DNA from: Hydrogenophaga sp.
GTDB lineage: Bacteria > Pseudomonadota > Gammaproteobacteria > Burkholderiales > Burkholderiaceae_C
Length of the DNA stretch: 64,000 nucleotides
Direction: 5' to 3'
Assembly: GCA_011391495.1 (NCBI GenBank)
Contig: JAABQK010000015.1
Coordinates: 1-64,000 of the forward strand
This document shows, piece after piece, positions 45,827 through 54,656 of the stretch. Position 1 is the stretch's first letter. Each line of letters begins with the position of its first letter. Below the pieces are notes generated by a model. That model searched no databases and was not told where the DNA came from. It worked only from the letters and a program-made list of their open reading frames with translations. The position numbers were made by a program, and so were the translations under genes.

Positions 45827-46762
45827 ATGTCCAGCCCCCCGACGCCTCTTGACGAACGTGCCCTGCGCGAGCAGCTGCAGCGCGTCGGCTACCTGGCCGA
45901 CGCGGACCTCGCCACCACTGTCTGGCTGGCTGGCCGGCTGCAGCGACCGCTGCTGATCGAGGGTGACGCGGGCGTGGGCAAGACCGCGCTCGCCACCGCG
46001 CTGGCCCAGGCCCAGGGGGCCGAACTGGTGCGGCTGCAGTGCTTCGAAGGGCTGGACCTGTCGCAGGCGGCCTACGAATGGAACTACGGCCGCCAGCTGA
46101 TGGCGATCCGCCTGCACGAGGGCGGGCCCGGCCCGGTGAAGGAGTCCGACGTGTTCGCGCGCGACTTCCTGCTGGAGCGCCCGCTGCTCAAGGCCATCAG
46201 CCAGAGCGGCCCGTGCGTGCTGCTGATCGACGAGATCGACCGTGCCGACGAGGCCTTCGAAGCCTTCCTGCTGGAGGTGCTGGCCGATTACCAGATCACC
46301 GTGCCCGAGATCGGCACCATCCGCGCCTTGCACATCCCGCAGGTGATCCTGACAAGCAACGGCACGCGCGAACTCTCGGACGCGCTGCGCCGCCGCTGCC
46401 TCTACCACTACCTCGACTACCCGAGCGTGGCGCGCGAGATCGCGATCGTGAAGACCGCTGTGCCCGAGGCCGACAGCCGGCTGGTCGAAGAGTGCGTGCA
46501 GTTCGTGCAGCGCCTGCGACACGAAGACCTCGCCAAGACCCCCGGCATTGCCGAAACGCTGGACTGGGTGCGCGCCCTGCACCAGCTCGACCAGCACACC
46601 CTGCCCGATGACATGGCCGTGCTGCTCACCACGCTCGGCTGCCTGCTCAAGACGCGCGAAGACCGCTTCCTGCTCACCACCGACCGCGCACGGCAGCTGG
46701 TGGAGGGCCGGCGCAGCGTGGGCGTGGCGGAAAGAACCGACGCAGTGATGGCCGCGCCATGA
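45827..46762 (+). CDS. coxD: MoxR-type AAA+ ATPase CoxD
   Basis: ATPase of 311 residues needed in known systems to mature the Mo-Cu centre of CODH (sulfuration and copper insertion). Walker A is GDAGVGKT (about 46-53), Walker B LLIDEIDRADEAFE, sensor region ILTSNGTRELSDALRRRCLYH. It overlaps coxE by four bases (ATGA), consistent with the MoxR/VWA partnership. Confidence 0.94.
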   Translation: MSSPPTPLDERALREQLQRVGYLADADLATTVWLAGRLQRPLLIEGDAGVGKTALATALAQAQGAELVRLQCFEGLDLSQAAYEWNYGRQLMAIRLHEGGPGPVKESDVFARDFLLERPLLKAISQSGPCVLLIDEIDRADEAFEAFLLEVLADYQITVPEIGTIRALHIPQVILTSNGTRELSDALRRRCLYHYLDYPSVAREIAIVKTAVPEADSRLVEECVQFVQRLRHEDLAKTPGIAETLDWVRALHQLDQHTLPDDMAVLLTTLGCLLKTREDRFLLTTDRARQLVEGRRSVGVAERTDAVMAAP

Positions 46763-47940
46763 ACCCGACCCGCACGCCGCACGCGGTACCGCCCGGGCAA
46801 AGCCTGGCGGGCTTTGCCGCCATGCTGCGCGACCACGGCCTGAAGGTCGGCGTGGCCGAGCAGCAGGCCATGCTGCAGGCGGGCATGGCCCTGGGCGCCC
46901 TGCAGGGCGAACGGCTGCGCGCTGCCTGGCGCGCCATTGCCTGCCACAGCGCGCGCGACTGGCGGCAGTGGCCCGAGCTGTTCGAACGCTACTGGTACCC
47001 GCAGCGGCTCAAGGGCCAGGTGCGCGTGAGCGGCCAGATGCGGCCGTCGCGCGACCTGCGCCAGGCGGTGCAGGAGATGCACACCCATATGGCGGCACCC
47101 ACGGCCAGCGCCCCTGGCAAGGCCGCACCGCACACCGCCAGCGACGCTCCCGGCGCCAGCCAGCACACCGGCGACGCGGGCAGCCCGCGCGCCATGGGTG
47201 GCGCCAGCCGCACCGAAGCGCTGCACCAGCGCGACGGCCAGATGTGGCTGCCGCAGGAGCTCGGCGCGCTGCAACAGCTGGCGCGCCAGATCACCGCCGA
47301 GCTGCGACCCCGCCCCACCCGGCGCTGGCAGACCGCACAGCCCGGGCGGCGGCTCGACCTGCGCCAGACCCTGCGCCGCAGCGTGGCCTGGGGCGGCGAG
47401 CCGCTGCGCCCGGCCTGGCAGGTGCAGCGGCGCGAGCCGCCGCGCCTGTTCATCCTGGCCGACGTGAGCCGCTCCATGGAGGCGCACGCGCCGCTGTTCC
47501 TGCGTATCGCGCGGGCCTTTGCGGTGGCGGCGCAGGCGCGGGTGTTCGTGTTCCACGTGCGGCTGGCCGAGGTCACACCGCTGATGCAGCGCGATTCGGC
47601 GGCCATCCAGGAAAAGATCAACGCCGTGACCGCGGGCTTCGGCGCGGGCACCCGCATCGCGCAGAGCCTGCAGGATTTCGTGCGCATCCATGCCCGCGCC
47701 CAGCTCCACCGCGGCGCGCGGGTCTGGATCTTTTCCGATGGCTTCGACACCGACGCCCCCGAGGCCCTGCCCGAGGCGCTGCGCGCGGTGCGCCAGCGCG
47801 GCGCGCGCATCACCTGGTTCCACCCCACGCGCGAGGTGCCCGCGGCCACCGCGCTGCAGCGCTCGCGCGCCTGTGTGGAGCGTTTCATCCCCCTGGCCAG
47901 CGTGAACGACCTGGCCGCTGCCCGACACATGCTGCACTGA
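46759..47940 (+). CDS. coxE: VWA-domain protein CoxE
   Basis: A 393-residue partner of CoxD. The C-terminal von Willebrand A domain has the MIDAS motif DVSRS (LFILADVSRSMEAH) and a later Thr/Asp region (SDGFDTDAPEALPEAL). The N-terminal 200 residues are helical and basic, with an Ala/Pro/Ser-rich linker. MoxR/VWA pairs act as metal-insertion chaperones, and CoxE is implicated in copper insertion into CODH. Translationally coupled to coxD. Confidence 0.92.
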   Translation: MNPTRTPHAVPPGQSLAGFAAMLRDHGLKVGVAEQQAMLQAGMALGALQGERLRAAWRAIACHSARDWRQWPELFERYWYPQRLKGQVRVSGQMRPSRDLRQAVQEMHTHMAAPTASAPGKAAPHTASDAPGASQHTGDAGSPRAMGGASRTEALHQRDGQMWLPQELGALQQLARQITAELRPRPTRRWQTAQPGRRLDLRQTLRRSVAWGGEPLRPAWQVQRREPPRLFILADVSRSMEAHAPLFLRIARAFAVAAQARVFVFHVRLAEVTPLMQRDSAAIQEKINAVTAGFGAGTRIAQSLQDFVRIHARAQLHRGARVWIFSDGFDTDAPEALPEALRAVRQRGARITWFHPTREVPAATALQRSRACVERFIPLASVNDLAAARHMLH

Positions 47941-47957
47941 ACACCGAAGGATCCCCC

Positions 47958-48935
47958 ATGAACCCCAACGAATGGATCACCCACGCCGCCCGGCTGCAAG
48001 CCGAGCAAACCGCGTTTGCGCTGGTCACCGTGCTGCGCGCGCAAGCCCCCACCTCGGCCAAGGCCGGCGACAAGGCCCTGGTCACCGCCGACGGGCAGAT
48101 CCACGGCTGGATCGGTGGCGGCTGCGCGCAGCCCGCGGTGGTGAAGACCGTGCGCCTGGCCCTGGCCAGCGGCCAGCCACAAAGCATCCGCATCGCGCCC
48201 ACCGATGCCACCGCCGAGCGCACGCTGGGCGACGTGCTGGAGTTCGGCATGGCCTGCCACTCGGGCGGCACGCTCGAGCTCTTCATCGACCCCGTGCTGC
48301 CGGCACCGCAGCTCACCGTGTTCGGCGACTCGCCGGTGGCGCGCGCGCTGGCTGGCCTCGCCCCTCGCGTGGGCCTGCGCGTGGCGCTGGTGGCCGAGGG
48401 TGCCAGCGCCACCGATTTCCCGGAGGCCGCTCTGGTGGTGGGCCGCGACGCGGTCGAACCGGTGGTGCAACAGATCACCAGCGGTGGCCTGGCCGTGGTG
48501 GCCACCCAGGGCCGGCGCGACCTGCCCGCGCTGAAAGCCGCGCTGGCCTTGCGGCCGCAGACGCTGTGGTTCGTGGCCAGCGAACGCAAGGCCTCCGTGC
48601 TGCGCCAGAGCCTCATCAGCAGCGGCGAAGACGCGGCCGCGGTGGCGGCCATCGTGGCCCCTGCGGGCGAACCCATCGGCGCGCAGACACCCGAAGAGAT
48701 CGCGCTGTCGGTGCTGGCGGCCGTGGTGGCCGCGCGGCGCAGGCGCGTGGCACCGGCGCTTGCGCTGGAAACGGCGACGGCAGCCCGGCCAGCGCCAACG
48801 TTCAAGCTCGACCTGCCACCCTTGGAAGTGGGCAGCTGCTGCGGCGGCGAGGCCCAAGCGGTGGCTGCGCCCGAAGCCGCTGTCGAACCGGCCGCTGCGG
48901 CGCCGGTCAAGAAGTCCTGCTGCGGAGGAAGCTGA
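47958..48935 (+). CDS. coxF: XdhC-family maturation factor CoxF with double SCCGG tail
   Basis: A 325-residue XdhC/CoxI-family protein involved in molybdenum cofactor handling for CODH. The N-terminal XdhC domain has TSAKAGDKALVTADGQ and GWIGGGCAQPAV; a Rossmann-like domain follows (about 120-250). The Ala/Pro-rich C-terminus carries two Cys-pair motifs, GSCCGG and KSCCGGS, about 30 residues apart. Such paired Cys could bind Cu(I) or carry sulfur. It is one of two XdhC-type proteins in the cluster (the other is coxI). Confidence 0.9.
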   Translation: MNPNEWITHAARLQAEQTAFALVTVLRAQAPTSAKAGDKALVTADGQIHGWIGGGCAQPAVVKTVRLALASGQPQSIRIAPTDATAERTLGDVLEFGMACHSGGTLELFIDPVLPAPQLTVFGDSPVARALAGLAPRVGLRVALVAEGASATDFPEAALVVGRDAVEPVVQQITSGGLAVVATQGRRDLPALKAALALRPQTLWFVASERKASVLRQSLISSGEDAAAVAAIVAPAGEPIGAQTPEEIALSVLAAVVAARRRRVAPALALETATAARPAPTFKLDLPPLEVGSCCGGEAQAVAAPEAAVEPAAAAPVKKSCCGGS

Positions 48936-48937
48936 AC

Positions 48938-49618
48938 ATGGGCTGCATTCTCAAAGGGGGGGGTGGCCTCTACAGCCGGCTCGCGGTGGGCGCGGTGCTG
49001 CTGGCCGCGGGCTCGGGTTCGCGCATGGGCCACCGGCCGAAATGCCTGCTGGAGCTCGGCGGCATACCGTTGATCCGGCGCCAGATCATCGCGCTCTCGG
49101 GCGCGGGGGTGGACGAGCTGGTGGTGGTGCTCGGGCACCACGCGGAACGCATCGCGCAGGTGGTGCAGGAGTTCCCGGTGACCGTGGTGCACAACCCGGA
49201 CCCGGACGCGGGACAGAACTCGTCGCTGCGCCTGGGCCTGCAGGCGCTCTCGCCCAGGATCGACACCGTGCTGGTGGCGCTGGCCGACCAGCCGCTGATC
49301 CACTCGCAGGACATCAATGACCTGATCGGCGCCTACAAGAAGCGCCCCGAAGGCACGCTGGTGGTGCAGCCCGAGGTGGACGGCCAGCCAGGGAACCCGG
49401 TGCTGTTCAGCGCCGAGGTGCGCGAGCAGATCCTGGCGGGCGAAGCCCGACTGGGCTGCAAGCAGTGGCAGGCCGCCCATCCCGAACAGGTTCACCGCTG
49501 GGCCACCACCAACCAGCGCTACCGCACCGATGTCGACACGCTGGAAGACATCGAGGCCCTGGCCGTGCGCACCGGCCACCGGCTGCGCTGGCCGGCCGAC
49601 CTGCTGGCCAGTGCCTGA
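48938..49618 (+). CDS. MocA-type molybdopterin cytidylyltransferase-like protein
   Basis: A 226-residue nucleotidyltransferase with the N-terminal signature LLAAGSGSRMGHRPKCLLEL and ADQPLI, typical of MobA/MocA. CODH uses molybdopterin cytosine dinucleotide, so the MocA function is expected. GGAGGAA at 48924-48930 sets the ATG at 48938. Codons 7-9 lie within a run of eight G (48956-48963), which is unusual at the 5' end of a gene. It overlaps no neighbour and follows coxF by two bases. Confidence 0.88.
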   Translation: MGCILKGGGGLYSRLAVGAVLLAAGSGSRMGHRPKCLLELGGIPLIRRQIIALSGAGVDELVVVLGHHAERIAQVVQEFPVTVVHNPDPDAGQNSSLRLGLQALSPRIDTVLVALADQPLIHSQDINDLIGAYKKRPEGTLVVQPEVDGQPGNPVLFSAEVREQILAGEARLGCKQWQAAHPEQVHRWATTNQRYRTDVDTLEDIEALAVRTGHRLRWPADLLASA

Positions 49619-49624
49619 GACCCC

Positions 49625-50317
49625 ATGAAAGCCGACCCGCTGCTGCAGCTCTGGTCCACTCCGCTGGGCGTGCACCACCTGGCGCAGGCCGACGCGCTGA
49701 ACCCGCTGCTGGTGCGGGTGTTCCAGTCGATGCGCGCGACCGACCCGTTGGCCGATCCGGCTGCGGCGTTCTACGCCAGCCGCGACGACCTGCTGCAGCG
49801 CATACGGGTGGGTGAATGGGAACAGCTGGTGCGCTTCCTCGTCGATGGCCTGCGCCAGACCGTGGTGCTGGCCAACCAGGGCGCCTGGCCCGACGCCACG
49901 CCGGGCCTGCAGATCGCGCTGCGCGGCATCTGGTTCCAGATCGCCAACCGGGGCAGCCACCACGACGTGCACACACACGGCAACTGCTCCTGGTCGGGCG
50001 TGTACTGCGTGCAGGTCGACACCGGTGCACAACGCGCGGCCCACCCGCTGCTCGGCGCCACCAACGGCGTGACGCGTTTCTACGGTCCGCACTTCAACCA
50101 CCTGGGTGGCGCCCACATGGACTTCGGCAACGCCTACCTGCAGTCGGCACACCTCGACGTTGCGCCGTTGCCGGGTCAGCTGGTGGTGTTTCCGTCCTGG
50201 CTGCCGCACCAGGCCATGCCCTACGACGGCGAGGCCGACCGCATCATCGTGTCGTTCAACGCCAGCGTGCATGCGGCCACGGGTTCCGACCAGCTGCACG
50301 GCTACACCCATGTCTGA
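49625..50317 (+). CDS. Putative 2OG-Fe(II) oxygenase family protein
   Basis: A 230-residue protein resembling the TIGR02466-type putative 2-oxoglutarate/Fe(II) dioxygenases. It has a His-rich segment HDVHTHGNCSWSGVYCV and FPSWLPHQAMPYDGEADRIIVSFN-like elements, where a second His and the Arg after it match the metal- and 2OG-binding positions. The usual HxD/E is hard to place, so activity is uncertain. It is embedded between mocA and a membrane protein gene in the cox cluster. A role in CODH maturation or regulation is possible but unproven. Confidence 0.75.
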   Translation: MKADPLLQLWSTPLGVHHLAQADALNPLLVRVFQSMRATDPLADPAAAFYASRDDLLQRIRVGEWEQLVRFLVDGLRQTVVLANQGAWPDATPGLQIALRGIWFQIANRGSHHDVHTHGNCSWSGVYCVQVDTGAQRAAHPLLGATNGVTRFYGPHFNHLGGAHMDFGNAYLQSAHLDVAPLPGQLVVFPSWLPHQAMPYDGEADRIIVSFNASVHAATGSDQLHGYTHV

Positions 50318-51371
50318 ACGCCACACCACCCCGCAGCCCGCCGCGCTGGCGCTGGCGCGCTGGACCGTGCTGCTCATGGGCTGGGTGTGGCTGGGCGCGC
50401 AGGGGCAGCGCCTCGGATGGTCCCTGGCCAGCGGCGTGCTCCCGGTGGCGCTGTGGTGGGGCCTGCGCCTGGTGTTGGCTGCCCTGCCGATCCCTCAAGG
50501 CCTGCCGCGCCAGACGCCCTGGGTGCTGGGGGTGCTGACCGCCCTCGGCACCCTGCTGGTGGCACAGGTGCCGGGCCCGGGACACGCGGCACTGCTGGCG
50601 CTGGCCGCGGTCTGGGCCGCCTGGCTCGCCTGGCTGGACGTGCCCGAGGCGGCCGCCCGCTGCAGCCGCCGCCAGGCCGGCTGGCCACCGGTGGTGGCCG
50701 CCGGACTCACCGGGCTGGTCACCGCAGCACCGCTGCCCATGGCGGTCTCCGCTGCCGCGGTGGTCCTGCTGCTGCTCGCCGCGGCCTGGCTGGGGCGCCG
50801 TGTTCCCGCCCCCATCGAACGGTCCGGCAGCAGCCATCCCGCTGCCCTGATCCCCGCCACCGCCATGGGCCTGATGATGGGCACGCTGTGGCTGGGCAGC
50901 GCCTGGTGCAGCGCGGCCGGCTGGTCCGACGCCGCGGTCGTGACCCTGCACCTGGGACTCATGGCCGCATTGCCCGCACTGACCCGGCTGGACCTGATTC
51001 CGCGCCGCTTGCCGCCCACCGTGGCCCACCGTCTGCCGCTGGCCCTGGTCTGTGCCGGCGGCTCGGTGCTGCTCGCCGGCACACAGGCCGCGCACGGCCT
51101 GGTGGGTATGGTCCTGCTGGCCCTGGCCTGGTCGGTGCATGCCGGACGCCATGGCGCAGCGACACCCTCCCCCTCCCGCTGGCGCGGAGCGGCGCTGGGC
51201 GGCCCGGCCCTGTTGCTGGCGGTGGGCTGGCTGGCTCCCACCCAGGGTCCGCAGGCCCTGCAAGCGGCCTATGGCCTGCTCGGCGCGCTGGCCCTGCTCA
51301 CCCTGCTGACGGCAGGGTGGCGCACACCGACGCATCATTCGACCTCCCTGGAATGGAGAGACGCATCATGA
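50310..51371 (+). CDS. Polytopic membrane protein of unknown function in cox cluster
   Basis: A 353-residue, extremely hydrophobic Ala/Leu/Gly-rich protein with about ten predicted membrane helices separated by short loops (e.g. RLDLIPRRLPPTVAHRL). No transporter signature is recognised. It overlaps the upstream oxygenase gene by 8 bases and coxI by 4, so it is firmly in the cox transcript. Position resembles the membrane-protein genes (coxB, coxC, coxH, coxK) of other CODH clusters, but I cannot equate it with one. Confidence 0.75.
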   Translation: MSERHTTPQPAALALARWTVLLMGWVWLGAQGQRLGWSLASGVLPVALWWGLRLVLAALPIPQGLPRQTPWVLGVLTALGTLLVAQVPGPGHAALLALAAVWAAWLAWLDVPEAAARCSRRQAGWPPVVAAGLTGLVTAAPLPMAVSAAAVVLLLLAAAWLGRRVPAPIERSGSSHPAALIPATAMGLMMGTLWLGSAWCSAAGWSDAAVVTLHLGLMAALPALTRLDLIPRRLPPTVAHRLPLALVCAGGSVLLAGTQAAHGLVGMVLLALAWSVHAGRHGAATPSPSRWRGAALGGPALLLAVGWLAPTQGPQALQAAYGLLGALALLTLLTAGWRTPTHHSTSLEWRDAS

Positions 51372-52369
51372 ACAGCATCGATATCGACGTCATCCGAACC
51401 GCCCTGGACTGGCAAGGCCGTGGCCACCGCGTGGTGCTCGGTACCGTGGTGCGCACCTGGGGTTCGGCGCCGCGCCCGCCGGGTTCTCTGATGGTCATCC
51501 GCGACGACGGCCAGGTGGCCGGCTCGGTCTCGGGGGGCTGCATCGAAGACGACCTGATCGGCCGGGTGGCGCGCGGCGAACTGGCCCTGCGCCGGCCCGA
51601 AGCCACCACCTACGGCCAGACCGCCGACGAGGTGCGCCGCTTCGGCCTGCCCTGCGGCGGCACGGTGCAGATCGTGCTGGAGCCGCTGTCGCCGCAATCA
51701 CAGCTGCGCGAGCTGCTGGCGGCGATTGAAAGCCACCAGCGGGTGCAGCGGCGGCTCGACATGGCCACCGGCGTGGTGCGCCACGCAGCGGCGGTCGATG
51801 GTGACAAGGTGCAGTTCGACGGCCAGACCCTCAGCACGGTGCACGGCCCGCGCCTGCGCCTGCTGATCATCGGTGGCGGTCAGCTGTCGCGCTACCTGGC
51901 GACCATGGCGGTGATGCTGGACTACCAGGTGACGGTGTGCGAACCGCGCGAGGAATACCACGAAGGCTGGGAACGCCTGGAAGGCGTGACCCTGTCGACC
52001 ACCATGCCCGACGACCTGGTGCTCGCCATGCACCTGGACCGCAACAGCGCGGTGGTCGCCGTCACGCACGACCCCAAGCTGGACGATCTGGCGCTGATGG
52101 AAGCGCTGCGCACGCCCGCCTTTTACGTCGGGGCACTGGGCTCGTTGCAGAACAACGCCAGGCGCCGCGAGCGCCTGCTGGAATTCGACGTGAGTCCCGA
52201 AGAGGCCGCCCGGCTGCACGGCCCGGTGGGCCTGAACCTGGGTGCGCTCACGCCACCGGAGATCGCCATGAGCATCGTGGCCGAGATGACCGCGCTGCGA
52301 CGCGGCATGGACCTGAGCGGGCCCCTGAGCAACTGGGCGGGGTCGAAGACGGTCTGCAGGACCTGCTGA
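51368..52369 (+). CDS. coxI: XdhC-family maturation factor CoxI
   Basis: A 333-residue XdhC/CoxI protein. The N-terminal domain has TWGSAPRPPGSLMVI and GSVSGGCIEDDLI; the C-terminal Rossmann domain has LLIIGGGQLSRYLA and YVGALGSLQNNARRRERL. It likely supplies or matures sulfurated Mo cofactor for CoxL. Starts by ATGA overlap with the membrane protein gene. It is the last gene of the rightward cox operon, 40 bases before the convergent MOSC gene. Confidence 0.92.
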   Translation: MNSIDIDVIRTALDWQGRGHRVVLGTVVRTWGSAPRPPGSLMVIRDDGQVAGSVSGGCIEDDLIGRVARGELALRRPEATTYGQTADEVRRFGLPCGGTVQIVLEPLSPQSQLRELLAAIESHQRVQRRLDMATGVVRHAAAVDGDKVQFDGQTLSTVHGPRLRLLIIGGGQLSRYLATMAVMLDYQVTVCEPREEYHEGWERLEGVTLSTTMPDDLVLAMHLDRNSAVVAVTHDPKLDDLALMEALRTPAFYVGALGSLQNNARRRERLLEFDVSPEEAARLHGPVGLNLGALTPPEIAMSIVAEMTALRRGMDLSGPLSNWAGSKTVCRTC

Positions 52370-52409
52370 ACCCCTGGCGCCGCCGGGGCGCGCCAAGGTG
52401 AAACGACCC

Positions 52410-53306
52410 TCAGTCGAAGGTCCAGTCCGCGCTGACCGTCTGACCCACACGCAGCACCAGACCATCGCCCTCCAGCACGATGGCGTTCATGCCGAAGGTG
52501 ATGGCGCCGTCCAGGCGCGGGTCCCGCCGGTAGGTCTGCAGCGTGTCGCCCACCTGGGGTGCCGACTCGGCGGTGAGCGGGTCGATGTTCGGTATCGGGC
52601 AGCGCGCGCAGGGCTTGACGGTTTCGATGAGTGCCACACCCGCCCCGGTGGCGATGCGCATCGGGCCGAGCCGGTCTTCATCGTGCGCTTCCACGCCGCC
52701 CAGCACCAGGTTGGGACGGAACCTTTGCATCCCCACCGGCGCGTGTCCGTCTGCCAGCAGCCGCTCGTTGAGACCAGCCAGCGAAGCACCGCTGGTCACC
52801 AGCAGGCCGAACCCATCGGCGAACTGGGTCACGGCTTCCCGGCCACCGGTCCATTTCGGGCTGCACAGGCGGCGCACCGCCGGGTCGAACCGGGCCAGTC
52901 GCAACCGTTTCAGGTCCCCGGGCGCATCAGGACCGAGGAAATCGCTGAACCACTGCGCGGCCACATCACCCATGTCGTAAGCGTCCAGTTCGTCGTCCCA
53001 GACGCGCACGCGCAGGGGCGCTTCGGCAGCGTCCAGCGCCAGGTGAAGGCTGAGCATGCCGGGCGCGCGCAGCACCAGCTGGCCCATTCTGAAGCTGGGC
53101 TGGACCAGCGCCATGCGGGGCAGTTCGCGCTGGGTGACGAATTCGCCCTGTTCGTCCACCACCATCCAGGACCGGTCGTAGGCCAGCCCCGTTGCGGTCA
53201 GTTCGGCCTCGGTCAGCGAGAGACCGGCGCAGGACTTCACCGGGTAGATCCAGAGCTGTTCGATGGTGGCCCGCACATCGGCAGCGGCGGCGTTTTCGGT
53301 GTTCAT
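52410..53306 (-). CDS. MOSC-domain protein (YcbX-like)
   Basis: A 298-residue protein with an N-terminal MOSC beta-barrel domain (LWIYPVKSCAGLSL, YDRSWMVVDEQGEFVTQRE). The C-terminal MOSC domain has the Cys-containing motif KPCARCPIPNID. MOSC proteins bind molybdenum cofactor; YcbX-type members reduce N-hydroxylated compounds. Convergent with coxI, so it is not in the cox operon, though a cofactor link is notable. Confidence 0.88.
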   Translation of the reverse strand: MNTENAAAADVRATIEQLWIYPVKSCAGLSLTEAELTATGLAYDRSWMVVDEQGEFVTQRELPRMALVQPSFRMGQLVLRAPGMLSLHLALDAAEAPLRVRVWDDELDAYDMGDVAAQWFSDFLGPDAPGDLKRLRLARFDPAVRRLCSPKWTGGREAVTQFADGFGLLVTSGASLAGLNERLLADGHAPVGMQRFRPNLVLGGVEAHDEDRLGPMRIATGAGVALIETVKPCARCPIPNIDPLTAESAPQVGDTLQTYRRDPRLDGAITFGMNAIVLEGDGLVLRVGQTVSADWTFD

Positions 53307-53409
53307 GGCAGAGGTGGGATCGCGGTCGGCGGAACGAAGGGGAGCGCCGCCAACCCTGCGCGGTCCGGGGATGGCGGGGCACGCGGCAAGGGGAATTGTG
53401 CCCTGCTCC

Positions 53410-53415
53410 TAAAAT
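53410..53415 (+). promoter_or_regulatory. TAAAAT -10 box adjacent to UbiH-family gene start (leaderless-type)
   Basis: TAAAAT ends 6 bases before the ATG at 53422 and no Shine-Dalgarno sequence intervenes, so the transcript would begin at or near the start codon. The same spacing occurs before yqgE. Confidence 0.45.
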
Positions 53416-53421
53416 CCACCC

Positions 53422-54606
53422 ATGTCGCACGCTTCCCACCGCCCTTCCGTCCACCGGCGCTTTGACGTGACCATCCGGGGTGGCGGTGTGGTCGGCCAGA
53501 CCCTGGCCCTGCTGCTGGCGCGCGAAAGGCTGCGCGTCGCGCTCGTCGGTGCACCCCGCCCCACCGCCAGCCGCCCCGATGTGCGCGCCTACGCGCTCAA
53601 CGCCGCGGCGCGCGAGCTGCTGCGCTCGGTCCGCGCCTGGCCCGAAGGCGGCGCCACACCCGACGAGGCCCTGCCGGTCGAGGCGCCGCCCAGCGTCACG
53701 CCGGTCACCCGCATGGACGTCTTCGGTGACGACCGCGGCACGCTGGGTTTTTCGGCGGCCGACCAGGGCACGGACGCGCTCTCCTGGATCGTGGACGTGC
53801 CGGCGCTGGAACAACGCCTGGCGCATGCCGTGCACTTCCAGAGCGGTATCGAATGCCTGAGCGAAGCGCCACCGGCGGCGCTCACTGTGATCTGCGAGGG
53901 CAAACGCAGCGCGACCCGCGACGAACTGGGCCTGGAATACGAGGTGCGTCCTTACGCCCACAAGGCGGTCGCCGCCCGCCTGCGCTGTGCACTGCCGCAC
54001 GGCGGCGTGGCGCGCCAGTGGTTTCACCAGGGGGAAATCCTGGCCCTGCTGCCGCTGGAAGGCGCACAGGGGAACTCTGTGGCGCTGGTCTGGTCTCTTC
54101 CTGCTCAGCAGGCTGACGACTGGGTGGCGGCCGAACCCCAGGCGCTGGCGCAAGCGGTGCAGCAGCGGTGCGGGCAGATCCTGGGTGAGATGCATCTGCA
54201 GAGCCCGGCTCAGGCCTGGCCGCTCGAACTCTCGCGAGCCCGGCGCTGGATCACCGGCACGGTCCAGGGTGCTGTGGTGCTGGCCGGTGACGCGGCGCAC
54301 GCCATGCACCCGCTGGCCGGGCAGGGGCTCAATGTGGGGCTGGGTGATGCTGCCGAACTGGCCCGCGTGCTGCACGAGCGCGAGTACTGGCGCGGCCTGG
54401 GCGACCTGAAGCTGCTGCGGCGCTACGAGCGCGCGCGGCAGGCCGATGTGAATGCCATGGGCTGGGTGACCGACGGGCTGTTTGGCCTGTTTGCCCAGAC
54501 CGACAGCCGCGTCCAGGCCCTGCGCAACTGGGGCATGACCGGCGTCGACCGCCTCGGCCCGCTGAAACACTGGCTGGCCCGCCAGGCCATGGGGCAGGCG
54601 GGCTGA
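53422..54606 (+). CDS. UbiH/UbiF/VisC-family FAD-dependent monooxygenase
   Basis: A 394-residue flavin hydroxylase of the ubiquinone-biosynthesis family. N-terminal FAD-binding GGGVVGQTLALLLA, a middle DG-like region, and the second FAD motif LAGDAAHAMHPLAGQGLNVG are clear. Which ring position it hydroxylates cannot be told from sequence alone. It is followed 50 bases later by dsbC on the same strand. Confidence 0.9.
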   Translation: MSHASHRPSVHRRFDVTIRGGGVVGQTLALLLARERLRVALVGAPRPTASRPDVRAYALNAAARELLRSVRAWPEGGATPDEALPVEAPPSVTPVTRMDVFGDDRGTLGFSAADQGTDALSWIVDVPALEQRLAHAVHFQSGIECLSEAPPAALTVICEGKRSATRDELGLEYEVRPYAHKAVAARLRCALPHGGVARQWFHQGEILALLPLEGAQGNSVALVWSLPAQQADDWVAAEPQALAQAVQQRCGQILGEMHLQSPAQAWPLELSRARRWITGTVQGAVVLAGDAAHAMHPLAGQGLNVGLGDAAELARVLHEREYWRGLGDLKLLRRYERARQADVNAMGWVTDGLFGLFAQTDSRVQALRNWGMTGVDRLGPLKHWLARQAMGQAG

Positions 54607-54656
54607 AGCCTGACCTGCCATTGCTTTTCCAACCATTCCAGCCCACGGGCCGATTC

